Assembly (NCBI GenBank): GCA_032622095.1
Contig: CP136063.1
Coordinates: 207,997,934-208,061,933 of the forward strand
Direction: 5' to 3'
Length of the DNA: 64,000 nt
DNA from: Siphonodentalium dalli
Taxonomy: Eukaryota; Mollusca; Scaphopoda; Gadilida; Siphonodentaliidae
Position numbers and translations under genes: made by a program. Shown here one piece after another: positions 1 to 11,249 of the stretch. The number at the start of each line of letters is the position of its first letter. Positions within the stretch are counted from its first letter, which is position 1. The notes under the pieces were generated by a model, which worked only from the letters and a program-made list of their open reading frames with translations, did no database searches and had not been told where the DNA came from.

Positions 1-1786
1 TAAATTAAATATACGGCTCTCAGTGCTCATGCCCGAGAGTCCATTTGAAACGATACACTGTGTTACGGGTTATCTGTTTAACAAACCAAGCGGAACCAAA
101 AAGAAGGAGGTACCGCAATAAGTTCAACCCTTAAGAATAAAAGGGCAATACGGGTAGTACGCAGATAATATACAGAAAACACTTTGATGCGGTACCTTCC
201 TGTGGGGTGTCTAAGCATAAAAATAACAATGCTTGAACATTGAAGCATAACTTTGTTGTGTTCAGTTCATGCGCGATATAGTATAAATGGCACAATTCCT
301 GAAATTCGGTACAACCGTGGCAAATTATCAAAATCACGGAGAACATGTTGATCGATAGTATATGGAATTTATAAAACGTTATTGATCCACAATAAGACAA
401 TTTGAAGGACTCCTACACACATCTACATTACATATATGCCCGAAACAAAATATCAGTTTCCGCACATGCGTTGAGTCGTTTGAAGCAGTGGCAGTATATG
501 AGGTGACTCAACTCGACTCAACTCAACCAAGGAACATATACATGTAATTATCCCCCATAAAATCAGTTCTGATATCAACAATTCACCTTTACATTGCAGG
601 TTATGAATCGTCTGGTTACGACTCGTGCTCGGACGTCTCCGTGGATCGTCTTTCTATCGGGAGTAACGACAAACAAGCAGGGTTCTCCACGTCAATCAAT
701 CACGCGCCATCTAGGAATCAAACGAGGGAAGACGTGATGATGTTCAGCAACGACAACTCTTTGCTAGACAGTCTGGAATGTATGCTCTCGATGCCAGAGA
801 TGTGTGACGTCATCTTCCTTGTGGGCATCAACCGAATTCCTGTTTACGGGTTGAAGGCCATACTTTCCACAAGAAGCAGGTACTAATTTAACTCAACCAT
901 ACACTCATCACAACAATTTGTTAACACCAAAAGTGGTATCGGGGAGTTTTAGATTGTATAACTTCGAACTTTAGTTGCCATAGAGATATTTTTTGGGCGA
1001 ACTAATTTATGAAAGTTTATTGCAAAGTCACTATATACAGCGAAACAAGAACAACCTTATTTACACCATGTAGACATTCAATCGTGGCATATATACAATG
1101 TGTGACACAAATAGGTAGACATTTCTCTGGCTGACAAAATAGTTAATTAAAGGTGACCGTGTTATATATAAATTACACTCTTTCTAGTAATCCAGATACT
1201 TTACGGGTTATGTTTACGGGTTATGTTATACCCTGCATGCCCCCATTCTAAAATAAACATGGATCCTGAATATCATGCCTCCATAAACAATCGAACACAA
1301 TATTAATAGTGAATTTTATACAATGCATAGAATAGCTTATCAACACGAAGAACATATACTCTTTCTGAATGTGATGCAAGAGGACATCTAACTGTGTGTA
1401 CGTAATTATACATACAATAGCTCAATATACGATTTCTTGACGTTTGTTCTTAAATATTTACATTTTTTGATAATCTGTGATAATAACATTTTCGTCTCAT
1501 TTCAGAGTCTTTTTCCAGTTAATTCTGAAGTCGCAACGCGAAGCCACAACTAAGTCCAAATCCAAGACATCTGGCCCGACAGCGTTCTACACAGAAGGGA
1601 GATTAGCCATACCAGTGTCCAGCTACGACGCCGCGACCTTCGAACTGTTCATCAAGTTCATCCATTGTGGCAGGGTCCAGTTGAAAGTTCAATCTGTTAT
1701 AGGTAAGTTCAAACATCGTCCAGATCGGACTCGTTTACACATTGCGTCGTGTAAGATCAAATTCGTGAATTCATCGGGTCGATATA

Positions 1787-2004
1787 CAGTGATGCTCTAA
1801 TTAATCGACTCCTTAACCACAGTAGAATTATGGGTAACTTTTAAGAATTTAGTCGGAAATATGGCTTGTTGCCATTCATCGGAAAGCTCTTATCTCATCG
1901 AGAGCTTTCCGATGAATGGCAACAAGCCATATTTCCGACTAAATCCTGAAAAGTTACCCACAATTCTGCTGTGGTTAAGGAGTCGTTTAATTAGAGCATT
2001 ACTG
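1787..2004. mobile_element. Palindromic TA-flanked MITE in BTB intron 3 (copy 1)
   Basis: This is a 218-bp near-perfect palindrome with TA on both sides. It starts CAGTGATGCTCT and ends AGAGCATTACTG. The arms include CCTTAACCACAG and its complement CTGTGGTTAAGG, and the centre folds on GAAAGCTC/GAGCTTTC. TA duplication and a CAGT terminus fit Tc1/mariner-type MITEs. No coding sequence. Related, shorter copies lie at 13851 and 14026. Confidence 0.85.
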
Positions 2005-2527
2005 TAACATGGACTTGTTGGTCACTATATCTTCGAGATTTAAGATATATCTGTTCTTGAGCTTTGTTGTGGTACTCGAGCTCGAAATACAGGTAAATCA
2101 ATATGAACATCTACATAGCTAGTGGGTAATATACACCGAATAGACTACGAACTAATAGCCATCCATCAAGTTACTTTAACGTTCTAAAACAGTAAGATAC
2201 ACGCTCTTCATGTTTACAAAAGTTGGTACATATTACCAAAGAACGCTATTTATTGTATCAACTAACGCTCTTTGTGGTTAAATGAAACACGAAAGTGGAT
2301 TTGAGTCGACAATTTATGTCACTTCAGAAATAATTTACATTTTTCGTACAACATAAATACCATATAGTATATTTGCATCGACCCATTACGAGCACATGAC
2401 TGAAACAAAATCGTATAACAACCAGGTTTACATTTGGTACACGACTTGATGATAACTCATAAGAGTTTTCTCTCATTACCATGGGAAATCGTTGTGTCAA
2501 AACGAATAAACATCTTTCATCTTTTAA

Positions 2528-2680
2528 TACAGCCTGTTCTCCCGAAAACCAGCACATTAGCTGCTTATCTGATTAGAATCGCCTCATTTTGAGTCGATAT
2601 CGTGCTGAACATGATAACATTTTAGTCACATTAACGACTCATAATGAGGAATTTTAAGCAGATTATGTGCAGATAATGAC
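2528..2680. repeat. Inverted-repeat remnant in BTB intron 3
   Basis: The sequence ACAGCCTGTTCTC matches the terminus of the element at 29610-30343. It is followed by an imperfect inverted repeat around CTGCTTATCTG and CAGATTATGTGCAG. The same stretch is present near 19360-19505 in the second gene copy. It is probably an old MITE end; I did not find the partner terminus. Confidence 0.4.
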
Positions 2681-3969
2681 ACAAATAAGACAACTCAAGG
2701 TTTTTCAGGTGAACGCTCTTATCAGGTGTTTTCACTATGAAATAACGGATAAGAGTCCATTAATCACACTATGTACCAATGTCACATTATATGTTGATTA
2801 TGTGCGTATTTCCGGGAGGATATGTTGCAGAATAAACACTGTGAAAAAAAATTACTTTGCAAAGTAATTAAGCAATCATAAGATAAAATAAGATACGATA
2901 AATTGTATTTAAAAGTCGGAGGTAATAACAATAACGCTGAGATATGTATATGTTTAATTATTTGAAGTTATTTGGTGCGAATGCCTATCTAAGAATGGCA
3001 CCCCTCTTCTTTTAAAGGGCTTCTTGCTGCTTCGTCAGAATTTCGCATCAAAGATTTGAAGAAGGCGTGTCAGGACTTCATCGACGTCATCAGTTTTAAA
3101 GGGAGACTATCCGAGCTGGAGATGACATGCGCAGACTACAGTCGACATTCTATCGTCAGGCGGGTGTCAGATATGGTATGTAGGCATACATGCATTCAAC
3201 ACTCTCAATTTAAAGCCACATATAGAGCTTGCTGTTTGGTCAAATTATTCATAGCACCCACTTGTGGCATATGTCATGGAGACTATAACTCGAATCATAG
3301 AACTGGGACATATCGGTTCTCGATTTATCTTAGACATGAAAGAACAGAGAGTATTCAGTGTTAGTCTAGTTCTTGTATGTGACGGATACAAAACTTCATT
3401 TGACTTCTGGACAACATATCGAAAACAGTAAATGTGTTTGAAATATTTGTTTGCCATATTTTTTTAGTTTACTTTTAATTTTTTTGTTCTAATTTTTTTT
3501 GTATTTAGAAAATATACGTGCCAAATACCGGCATTTCATGTATCTATCTATATTGTGTCTGGTACGAAATTACGTGTCCGTACATTAGGTTCAAATGAGG
3601 CCTCTCCGTTCTTCACGTATCCATTTCTTTTGCAAGAGTTCGAGAACTTCGTCGTATTTGTGCATAGTAATGGGAAATCAAGAACACCGCTATCTTGATC
3701 AAAGCTATCACTCAGATTGGATACCATAATACTGCAATGTTTTACTCTTTGTAGTATACTACTAGAACATTATGAGCTCGAACCTATACGTATAAGCCGG
3801 GGTAATCCCTTTCATTGTGTGGTATGTATTTACGTGTACTTTTTCTTGAATAAGAACACGAAGCGATGTCTGCGTATACATGTACCACTAACAATGGTGA
3901 GGTAGAACATTATGTCAAGTTCCGAATATATACAATCCATAGTTCTTAAATATTTACTTTCAATTACAG

Positions 3970-4081
3970 ATTATACATCAGTCCAGAGGGCGAGAAACAA
4001 CAGTCTGAAGTCACAACAAAGTCACCGTGCTCTCAATATATAGTGCTGTCAACTTCCTGTTCACCGAAACTGTATTTATAA
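3970..4081 (+). pseudogene. Possible 3' exon of BTB copy 1, with premature stop
   Basis: A pyrimidine-rich acceptor (ttcaattacag) precedes an open stretch beginning LYISPEGEKQ. In this copy it stops at TAA 4079-4081, after LYL. The second copy reads AAA there and continues for 20 more codons. The open frame needs a phase-2 donor, whereas the visible exon 4 ends in phase 0. So an exon may be missing in between, or this is not coding. I do not recognise the peptide. Confidence 0.25.
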
Positions 4082-4341
4082 CACAGTTTCTCTACGAACA
4101 TACCGACGGAACTGCGAACAGTTGTCAAGAACCGACTAGGAACTAAGTCGCAGATTGGTGAATTGAACTATGGTTGATGATTTTGTTTAACTAATTTATT
4201 CATTTATTATTAACGTAATATGTGTACATCAATTGAAGTATTGTTATTAAATTATTGTGAAATATATTAAATTTATTTTTATATATATCTCTTATGTTTT
4301 CTATTTAAAACACGGGGACATACTGAATTTGGAAAGAGGGA

Positions 4342-4399
4342 TACTGTAGGTCAATATCTACACGGATTAATACTGTTGGTCAATAGCTGCACGGAATAA
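4342..4399 (+). repeat. 29-bp minisatellite, 2 units (contracted copy)
   Basis: Two units of TACTGTAGGTCAATATCTAC plus ACGGATTAA. The first resembles the start of the 21241-21855 array, and the second resembles a late variant in that array (TACTGTTGGTCAATAGC). This fits loss of the middle of the array here or expansion in the other copy. Each unit contains TGTAG and CTACA as a small inverted pair. Confidence 0.85.
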
Positions 4400-4404
4400 A
4401 TAAT

Positions 4405-4891
4405 AAAGCCCATATACAAGAGAAAATGTGCAAAGGATGACCCAAATAGCTATAGAAAAACTACTCCAGTAAGTTGTGCATCTAACTTGTTCACTAGTAT
4501 GCTTAGTATAATATATGATCTTCTTGATATGTTTTGCCTGCTAAGTGAAACACAATGCCGGCTATATGCATGGATACTAGAGGCGTGACCAGAGTTTCTC
4601 TTTATATGCACTAACTGAAATCACTAAGCGCAGAAAATCGCGTATATATTGTGCATTTGTAGATTAGCTAAAGCCGTTGATACGGTGTGGAGAGATGGTC
4701 TGTGGTATAATTAATTCAACATGGCATTAATGGTAGGATCTTTTAGATTATAAGAAAAATATTCCGATATTAAATCGTGTGTATTTGACAATGGAAGCAA
4801 ATCAGATTTCTTACCACGTATGATCGGTGTGAGGCAGGGTAATATTTATCACCAGTACTTTTTTCGCTCTACCTCAATGACCTGGCAACTT
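4405..4891 (+). pseudogene. LINE reverse transcriptase, 5' fragment
   Basis: Translated fragments in shifting frames read PIYKRKCAKDDPNSYRKTTP, then CALTEITKRRKSRIY-like text, VDTVWRDGLWY, KSCVFDNGSKSDFLPRMIGV, RQGN, and finally LNDLAT just before the insertion at 4892. This order (PIYK..DPNSYR, DTVWR, GVRQG, LSLYLNDL) is the fingers and palm of non-LTR retrotransposon reverse transcriptases. Several frameshifts and stops show it is dead. The 5' end abuts the minisatellite, so the element is 5'-truncated, as is usual for LINE insertions. It continues at 7329. Confidence 0.85.
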
Positions 4892-7323
4892 CACACGGCA
4901 CAATCGTTTCGACGATTCTACGACCAATTCCACGATTCTGCGGCTTGACAACCACGGTGCTACGGCAGTTCAACGATTCTGCGGCCTTATTATACGTGAT
5001 ATTTTATGACAAACTTAGATAATGGGGCCTTTTACTGAATTGGGACGATAAAAGTGGGCTTCTTCCTGCATGCATTGTGTAAAGTAGACTTTGCAGGTCC
5101 ACCAGGTTGACTGACGGAATAGATACGATCATTACATAAAATGAGTCACAATCGGCTCGGTCAAGTCTGGATAATCCGATCGAACCGCGAACCGATCGCA
5201 AAAGTCGTTTCTTGGGCTACAAGTGGACATTAACAGTGCGAAAATTAACATCCAACGTAAGCCTTGATAAGCATAAATGTATTATTTGTCAAATTCGTAC
5301 CTCCGTTGACGCAATATTCGATTAAACTACACACAGAAATGCAGTAACAGTGTCAACTATTTGACAACGCCCCGTTTCGACCATGACGACGATTGTGCGA
5401 CCTGTTGAACGGCAATTTTTATTTGTATACGACGTATCTGTCACTGCATGATCGGACAGCTTAGTTATGCGTGTAAGCCCATGTATGCTGCATCAATAAA
5501 TGTTTGTAACAGTACCTTCGTTGTACAATGCACATGTCCTGGATTCAATACAGTACTGTGTATTTACTGATCCCCACATGTGAAGGTATAGAGACCAAGT
5601 CACATAAGAGATTTGTCGCTAAACGAGCATTCTTTAATTTTTTGAACATGACAAAATGCCCGACTTACATGTACCTGAACATTTTCTTTCTTGGTGCACC
5701 TAGCGGCTTTGTAATTTTGTAAACTTGACTTGTTCATTCGAAAATGTCACCACTTACCCTACCATAACATGGGTTATTTTAGTCATATTCTGATTAGCAG
5801 GTAGGCCCTACATATAAAGATGACCTCGAAAAATAATTGACCGCGTTTAGTTACTTTTATAAATGTGTTTGTATGAAAGTATTAGTTAAAATTCTTTATG
5901 GTTATCTGAAACTGAAAGTAATGAGCAACACTTTAAAAAAATAAAAATAAAAGGGATGGATGCCAGAAAATTGCAGTAAAAACGTATACACACATAAAAT
6001 AGTAGAACATTGGGTTGGTTGGTCCCGAAAGTAGCCAAAATAAAAATAATAACCTATAGGGATACGCTGATTTGTTACCCCCTACCCCTGATCCCCCGGT
6101 TCGGACGCCAACTTGCCGGTATATTATTAACATGGGGTGTTTTGTTGCGGTAGTATTTTTAATTGGGTAAACTGGTGTGTGCATACTTCAAATGAGTTAA
6201 GAATTAATAGGAAATAAATGTCATAGAATTGTAATATCTGGAGGCAAATCTTGACTGCGAGAGGGAATTATATTTTAGATAACTAAATTTTAATCAAAAA
6301 TAAATAAATCATTATAGAATATCATTTTCACCGTTTATAGATATCTATATATATATATAGCTGGATGTCAAAATATGGAATTATACTCAAAACAAAATAT
6401 TAAGTTTCATGTGTGGAGTTAATTTCTAACACGAAGGCGACCATTCCCAACCATCGATACCACAACGCAACTGAGAATAAGACATGTTGGCCATAAGAAA
6501 TTACCGAGGCATTGTGAGTCGGCTGCTAGTTAGGCGTACAGACAGACGGAAGGAAAGTTGGATAGGCGGAACATGTAAATCATGCAATGTGTGGTGCACA
6601 GACATGGAAATTAAACCTGTACATTATAGCAATATACGATTCGACATTACTTTATTTCCCACAGCTGGCTCCAAATAAAAGAGTCTTAATCTCGTAGCCT
6701 TGATGTCGTGTGATTCATATGCGTATTCATGTCAAAGGCGAGCGTGACATTCATTAGAAAACGACTTCTCGTGAGCAGAATTTAATGAAATTTCAATTGC
6801 TGGTCTCACAATCGTCGTTGTCATAGTCGACTACTCGGCGTTGTCAATTGAGTGCGATGATACCTCCACAAATATGGACACAGCGCCATCAATCACAGAA
6901 CTGAAGTTAACATCAGTTGTGAAAAATCAACCAAAGACGTATGGCTATATTATTATTTGGTTTCCACTCAATTTTATAGCACATTATATATATTTTCTCA
7001 ACTCTAAAGACGAATTTCACACAGTGATGTGTGTAAATCCAAAACAACTGGTCTATTTGTGTCAAAGATTATGTATTGTTGTGCTAACTGTCTAGTGCTG
7101 AACTCTCTACCGATTATCGAATCGAAGATCGCCGTACCTAATAGAAATATAATATGTGGTACATAACTGTCTATATTTCTGGAATTATTCATTTCTTAAT
7201 GTTTTTTTCGTGTTTATCGCATCAGCCTGGTCGCAGAATCGTTAAATTGCCGCAGCATCGTGGTTGTCAAGCCGCAGAATCGTGGAATTGGTCGTAGAAT
7301 CGTCGAAACGATTGTGTCGTGTG
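4892..7323. mobile_element. Non-autonomous TIR DNA transposon (2.43 kb) inserted in the LINE
   Basis: The ends are about 94-bp inverted repeats with roughly 7 mismatches, starting CACACGGCACAATCGTTTCG on the left and CACACGACACAATCGTTTCG on the right (reversed). They contain sub-repeats of ACGATTCTRCG. The flanks are AACTT at 4887-4891 and 7324-7328. Removing the element and one AACTT restores the host LINE frame (LNDLAT then YLNSTECVGV). Because the flank is AAxTT, a 3-bp ACT duplication with a TCAC terminus is also possible. CAC termini with a 5-bp duplication fit Transib-like elements; with 3 bp they would fit EnSpm/CACTA. No transposase is visible inside. The interior is AT-rich with a short (TA)n near 6345. 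Confidence 0.85.
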
Positions 7324-7328
7324 AACTT

Positions 7329-7615
7329 ATTTAAATTCCACTGAATGTGTCGGAGTATCCATTCCTGTTGTAACCGATAGAAGCTTTGATATAAATAACT
7401 ATATTAGACTGATGTGTTTGCTATGTGCAGATGATATAACTCGTATGTCTACCTCGGCAGTTGATTTTCAATACATGCTAGATAGATACAATGAATATTG
7501 TGAAAATTGGAAACTTTCAGTAAATGTATCTAAAACTAAGGTGGTTGTATTTGGAAAAAATAAGGTTAATAGCATATTTCATGTTGGTGGCGTTACAATA
7601 GAATGCGTAAATTCC
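7329..7615 (+). pseudogene. LINE reverse transcriptase, middle fragment with catalytic motif
   Basis: An open frame of 95 codons runs without a stop from the AACTT joint to 7615. It includes the polymerase catalytic region as LLCADDITRM (usual form Y/F-A-D-D, here C-A-D-D), then YNEYCENWKLSVNVSKTKVV, a typical LINE palm/thumb sequence, and VFGKN. It is joined in frame to 4888 upstream and to 11250 downstream once two insertions are removed. The Y/F to C change would be unusual in an active enzyme. Confidence 0.9.
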
Positions 7616-8098
7616 GGTGTGACTACTTACTGCCCGGGCAAGCCCGGGCACGCCCATGCGGCCCCATGAGCCCGTGAGCAGTATAATATGATGCCTTGTT
7701 GTAGTAGGATACAAAAGAATCATAGGTTGTGAAAATTGACTTGCTGTGTCATCCACTGGCGGGTTTATTAACCCTTAAATGCCGATATTGACTAAAATAA
7801 CACGGGAGATCCCGGGCACACCCAGAGACCCGATCACATTATATATGGATGACTAATGGTAGCGAGGCACTTACTAAATGTTTGCTGTGAAGATTGACTC
7901 GTTCACGACCGGCTTCATTAACCACTTAAATGACGATATGTGCCATATGGCTTGGGAGTGGAACGAGGCGGACATAATTCCTTTGTCCGTACTAGTTGCT
8001 CTCGGTCAGACGTTGAGCACGTGTGAGTTGTGTGGCCGCGCCCGCGGGTGCAGCTGCCCTCGTGCTTAACGCCAGTGAGACGGTTTTGGATTAGGCTT

Positions 8099-8848
8099 AT
8101 GGATTTAATCCCCGAAGCCGTGTTGGCTGCAGTGCAAACGAGTCGAGTAGTTGACATTGCTAACTGGACACTCCAGTCTAGCAGGGGCTACCTGACCCTT
8201 TGCCTGGAGTTCCGGACTGAAGATGCTGGTACCCAGAGATCTCAAGACCGGGACATCAACTCCAGAACCACCCGCTGTCACATGACGAAACAGAAAGTAC
8301 CAACAAAGAAGAAGACGCCTTCCAAAAGAAGAAGGGACGCTGCCAGACGGGCGAAATGGAAGAGCAGGATGGGGGTGACCGTTGATCGGCCTGTCACCCC
8401 TCCCTGTGTGGACCAGCCGTCCAGTGTCGCAGTCGGCATGTCGGAGTTCTCTGAGAGACGCCCAGACGACCCGACCTGCATGGAGACCGACATTGTTCCA
8501 GCTAGCAGGGACTCCGTTGATCTGCCGGAGGTCCCTGCTGTTGTCGAGGCTAGCGGAGAAAGGGAGCAGGATACCACCCCTGCTGTTCCTGCCGCCAGCT
8601 TCGAGGTGGAGTTGGACAGCATGCCACCTCGAACACCAGAGTACCATCACTTACTGGTGTCCCCAGCTCCACCACAACCACGGAAAGGGAGCAGGAATCA
8701 ACACCCCATGTTCCTGGTGAAGATGGGGCAACAGCATTATCGGCTCTCAATGCTAAAATTCAACAACAACGTGAAGAAACAGAAAAATAGAATGCAGAAT
8801 GGGAAAAACAAAAGGAAGAAGACAAACGAAGACGGGAACAGCTCATGA
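8099..8848 (+). CDS. Uncharacterised basic ORF carried in the foldback element
   Basis: I do not recognise a named family. From the ATG at 8099 the frame encodes 249 residues; it is also open 5' to 8030. The N-terminal part reads MDLIPEAVLAAVQTSRVVDI then ANWTLQSSRGYLTLCLEFR, a compact globular-looking segment. A strongly basic stretch follows (KKKTPSKRRRDAARRAKW), which could bind nucleic acid or act as a nuclear signal. After that come a Pro/Ser/Glu-rich low-complexity region and a lysine-rich tail. GC content is clearly higher than in the neighbours, which suggests coding origin and capture from elsewhere. A poly-A signal (AATAAA, near 8972) lies about 120 bp downstream, as if a processed transcript had been captured. 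It might be a gag-like or captured host protein. Whether it is expressed cannot be told. Confidence 0.5.
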   Translation: MDLIPEAVLAAVQTSRVVDIANWTLQSSRGYLTLCLEFRTEDAGTQRSQDRDINSRTTRCHMTKQKVPTKKKTPSKRRRDAARRAKWKSRMGVTVDRPVTPPCVDQPSSVAVGMSEFSERRPDDPTCMETDIVPASRDSVDLPEVPAVVEASGEREQDTTPAVPAASFEVELDSMPPRTPEYHHLLVSPAPPQPRKGSRNQHPMFLVKMGQQHYRLSMLKFNNNVKKQKNRMQNGKNKRKKTNEDGNSS

Positions 8849-10504
8849 CTACATTACTGCAGACACATCAGACATCTCCATCTCCATATACGTCATCGGG
8901 AAAAAAGAACCCGAAAAAAAAGAGAAAAAAGAAGCATTAATTTAACATATTTTTTTTTATAAATATTGATAAATAAAGCTTAAAATGAGGGGTTAGGGAA
9001 AGGGCCTCTCGGCCCTTTCGAAGATCCCGTGGTTAGCCCCCCCCCCCAAACTACAATCCATACATATGTGCCAGAAGAGGACTGGTGAGCCCGTACAAGC
9101 CAATGGGCCCTCGGACAGTATACTATGCCATGTGGTGGTTGGATACATACAAAGCTTAGATTATAAACAAGTACTTGCTGTATCATCCACCGCCAGTTTT
9201 ATTAACCCTTTAACTGACTATTTGCTAAAAGAACCAAAGAGAGCCCGCGCAGACCCAGAGATTCGATCACACTAAATATTGATGAATAATTATAGCCAGA
9301 CACCTATTAAACGTAAACGGTGAAATTTGACTCACCGTCTCGTTCCCGGCCGGATTCATTAACCCCTTAAATGACGATACGGTCCAGAAGAGAGCACGTG
9401 AGAGCCCGGGCGGCTCCATGGGCCCACATGCTGTATAATGTTATGCCTTATGGTAGTAGGATACACACTAAGCACATATTGTGACAATTGACTTGCTGTG
9501 TCATCCACCGGTGGTTTTATTAACCCTTTAAATGCCGATGTTGGCTAAAAGAACCAATGAGAGCCCGGGCAGACCCAGAGACCGGATCAAACTATATATC
9601 GATAATCACTGGTAGTCAGACACTTACTAAACGTAAACTTTGAAGATTGAATCGTCATCTCGTTCATGGCTGGGTTAATTTGTCCCTTAAATGACGACAT
9701 TGGCTAGAACACAATAGTAAATTAGTCATCAAATAATAGTTATCGGGCCTCTGGGTCCGCCCGATTTCTTTTACGACAACATCGGCATTTATAGTCTTTA
9801 TAAAACCGGCGGTGGATGACACAGCAAGCAAATTTTCACAAGACATGCATAGTATGTATCATACTACCACAAGGCATCATACTATACTGTCCATGCGACC
9901 ACTGGTCCGGGTTTTTCCGGGATCTCCTGGTCCATATCGTCATTTAAGGGGTTAATGAACCAGGCCGTGAACGAGATGGCGAGTCAATATTCACAGCCAA
10001 TGTTCTTTTAGCCAATATCGGTATCAAATGGGTTAATAAAACCGGTGATGGGTGACATGGCAAATAATAAATGTTCTCAGCATATGCATCCTACTAACAT
10101 AAGGCATCATATACTGTCCTCGGGTTCGTGGGGCCGCCCGGGCCTGCTCGAGCTCTCTCTCTTGGTCTTCTAACCTATACCTTTATTTAAGGGGGTAGTG
10201 ACCGGCCATGAACGAGATGTCGAGCCGATTTTCACAGTTTATGTTTTGTATGTGTCTGCCTACATATGGGTCCACCCGGGCTCTCCTCGAGTCCCGGGTT
10301 CTTTCAGCCAATATCGGAATTTAAAGAGTTAATAAAACCGGCGGTGGATGACACAGTAAATAAACTTTCGCAATCTATACTTAGTATGCATCTCACTACC
10401 ATAAAGCATCATATTATGTTGTCCATGGACCCTTGTGGCTTCTCGGGCTTGCCTGGGATCACCTGTGCTCTTCTGGCACATGTCGTCATTTAAGGGTTAA
10501 AGAT

Positions 10505-10964
10505 ACGGGCGGCGTTGGGTATGCTGTTAAAATATTCAGCTCCGTCAAAAATCGCCATAAACAGAAATAGTAAAATAAAGATAGTATGTTATTGTCAAAT
10601 GTTTTTCCTTTGTAATGTAAACAAAAACAAAAAACGTTACAGAACCTGGCTTTTGTTTAGATCCGGAAATGGTAAACATAAAGAGCGTCATTTGTTACTG
10701 TTTTCCAGACATGAACATAATAAAGAGCGTTTATATAATTTGTGTGTGATTAGCCAATAGAATTGCGCTGTGTTATGTAAACAGAAGCAAAATTCTGTAA
10801 CACGAGAAGGTTCTTGTTTACGCACATCATCGTAAGTCTTGCCAATATACTATTTACGCGCTGATTATGTTTGGCATATGAACAAAACTATATATATTTT
10901 AATATTCCTTCCGTTGATGGCGATTTGAACAAATATGAATATTTCTGCAACGAACTCCGCCCGT
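10505..10964. mobile_element. MITE nested in the foldback element
   Basis: Terminal inverted repeats ACGGGCGGCGTT and (reversed) ACGGGCGGAGTT enclose 460 bp of AT-rich sequence inside a right-arm unit. The arms continue imperfectly inward with AATATTCA and ATCGCCATMAAC-like text. A short motif AAAGAGCGT occurs at least twice inside and recurs near 26345 and 26386. No clear target duplication was seen. Confidence 0.65.
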
Positions 10965-11249
10965 GCCTTTAATGAAGCCGGCCTTGAAAGAGATGGTCAA
11001 TCTTCACAGTATAACTTTAGTAAGTGCTGTCTCTGTGTCTGCCCGGGCTCTCTCTGGTTCTTTTAGTCAATATCGGCATTTAAAGGGTTAATAAACCCAC
11101 CGGTTGATGACACAGCAAGTGAATGTTCTTACTATATGCTTATTTTGTATCCTACTACTATAAGGCATCATATTAGGCCGCCCGTGGGGTGCATTGGCCC
11201 GCCCGGCTCGGGCATGCCCGGGCAGTAATTAATCACACCCGTAAATTCC

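Larger units (their letters stand above)
600..3175 (+). pseudogene. BTB-domain gene copy 1, lacking exon 1 (gprs / serine-enriched-like)
   Basis: Three exons match those of the intact-looking copy downstream: 600-879, 1506-1702 and 3018-3175, each with AG acceptor and GT donor and with phases that join in frame. The translation gives a serine-rich N-terminal part, then a BTB/POZ fold with MCDVIFLVG, a KAILSTRSR helix, RVFFQLIL, and RLAIPVSSYDAATFELFIKF. The post-BTB helices follow (GLLAASSEFRIKDLKKACQDF). BTB domains mediate dimerisation and often recruit Cullin-3; that is family knowledge. The duplication edge at 221 removes exon 1 and the promoter seen in copy 2, so expression would need an exon upstream of this window. 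Exons are open: by eye only four bases differ from copy 2 in 635 coding bases. I call it a pseudogene or partial copy because of the missing 5' end and an early stop in a possible 3' exon. It could be a chimaeric gene. Confidence 0.7.
221..4400 (+). repeat. Left copy of a 4.2-kb direct segmental duplication
   Basis: This block is nearly identical to 17029-21700 in the same orientation. It carries exons 2-4 of a BTB gene, their introns, a hairpin MITE in intron 3 and the start of a 29-bp minisatellite. The left edge is abrupt: the sequence before 221 does not match that before 17029, and the edge falls in what is intron 1 in the right copy. Introns differ by about two percent by eye, with some small indels. 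The right edge lies inside the minisatellite, after which a LINE begins here. The MITE is shared, so it was inserted before the duplication. Confidence 0.9.
7616..11239. mobile_element. Foldback element (3.62 kb) with 10-bp target duplication, MULE-like
   Basis: The element is flanked by CGTAAATTCC at 7606-7615 and 11240-11249. It begins GGTGTGACTACTTACTGCCC, and its other end reversed reads GGGTGTGATTAATTACTGCC. Each arm is built from roughly 300-bp tandem units, marked by TTGCTGTGTCATCCAC (near 7740, 9175, 9500) and its complement (near 9815, 10050, 10347, 11105). Polarity reverses near 9710. A 10-bp duplication fits Mutator-like elements (8-11 bp). The LINE frame continues exactly across the excised element. 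No transposase was recognised inside; an unrelated ORF (8099-8848) sits in the left arm and a MITE (10505-10964) in the right arm. Confidence 0.85.

Noticed and set aside
131-400. 89-codon minus-strand frame at the left edge, repeated in part at 17017-17208
   Set aside because: The repeat is explained by the segmental duplication, and it lies antisense in intron 1 of the BTB gene; no motif.
8105-8750. Minus-strand and alternative-frame reading frames over the basic ORF
   Set aside because: Shadows of the 8099-8848 frame in GC-rich DNA; the plus frame has the better composition and a downstream poly-A signal.
7616-11239. Helitron or LTR retrotransposon
   Set aside because: There is a 10-bp target duplication and inverted rather than direct termini; no LTR, primer-binding site or Helitron hairpin end.
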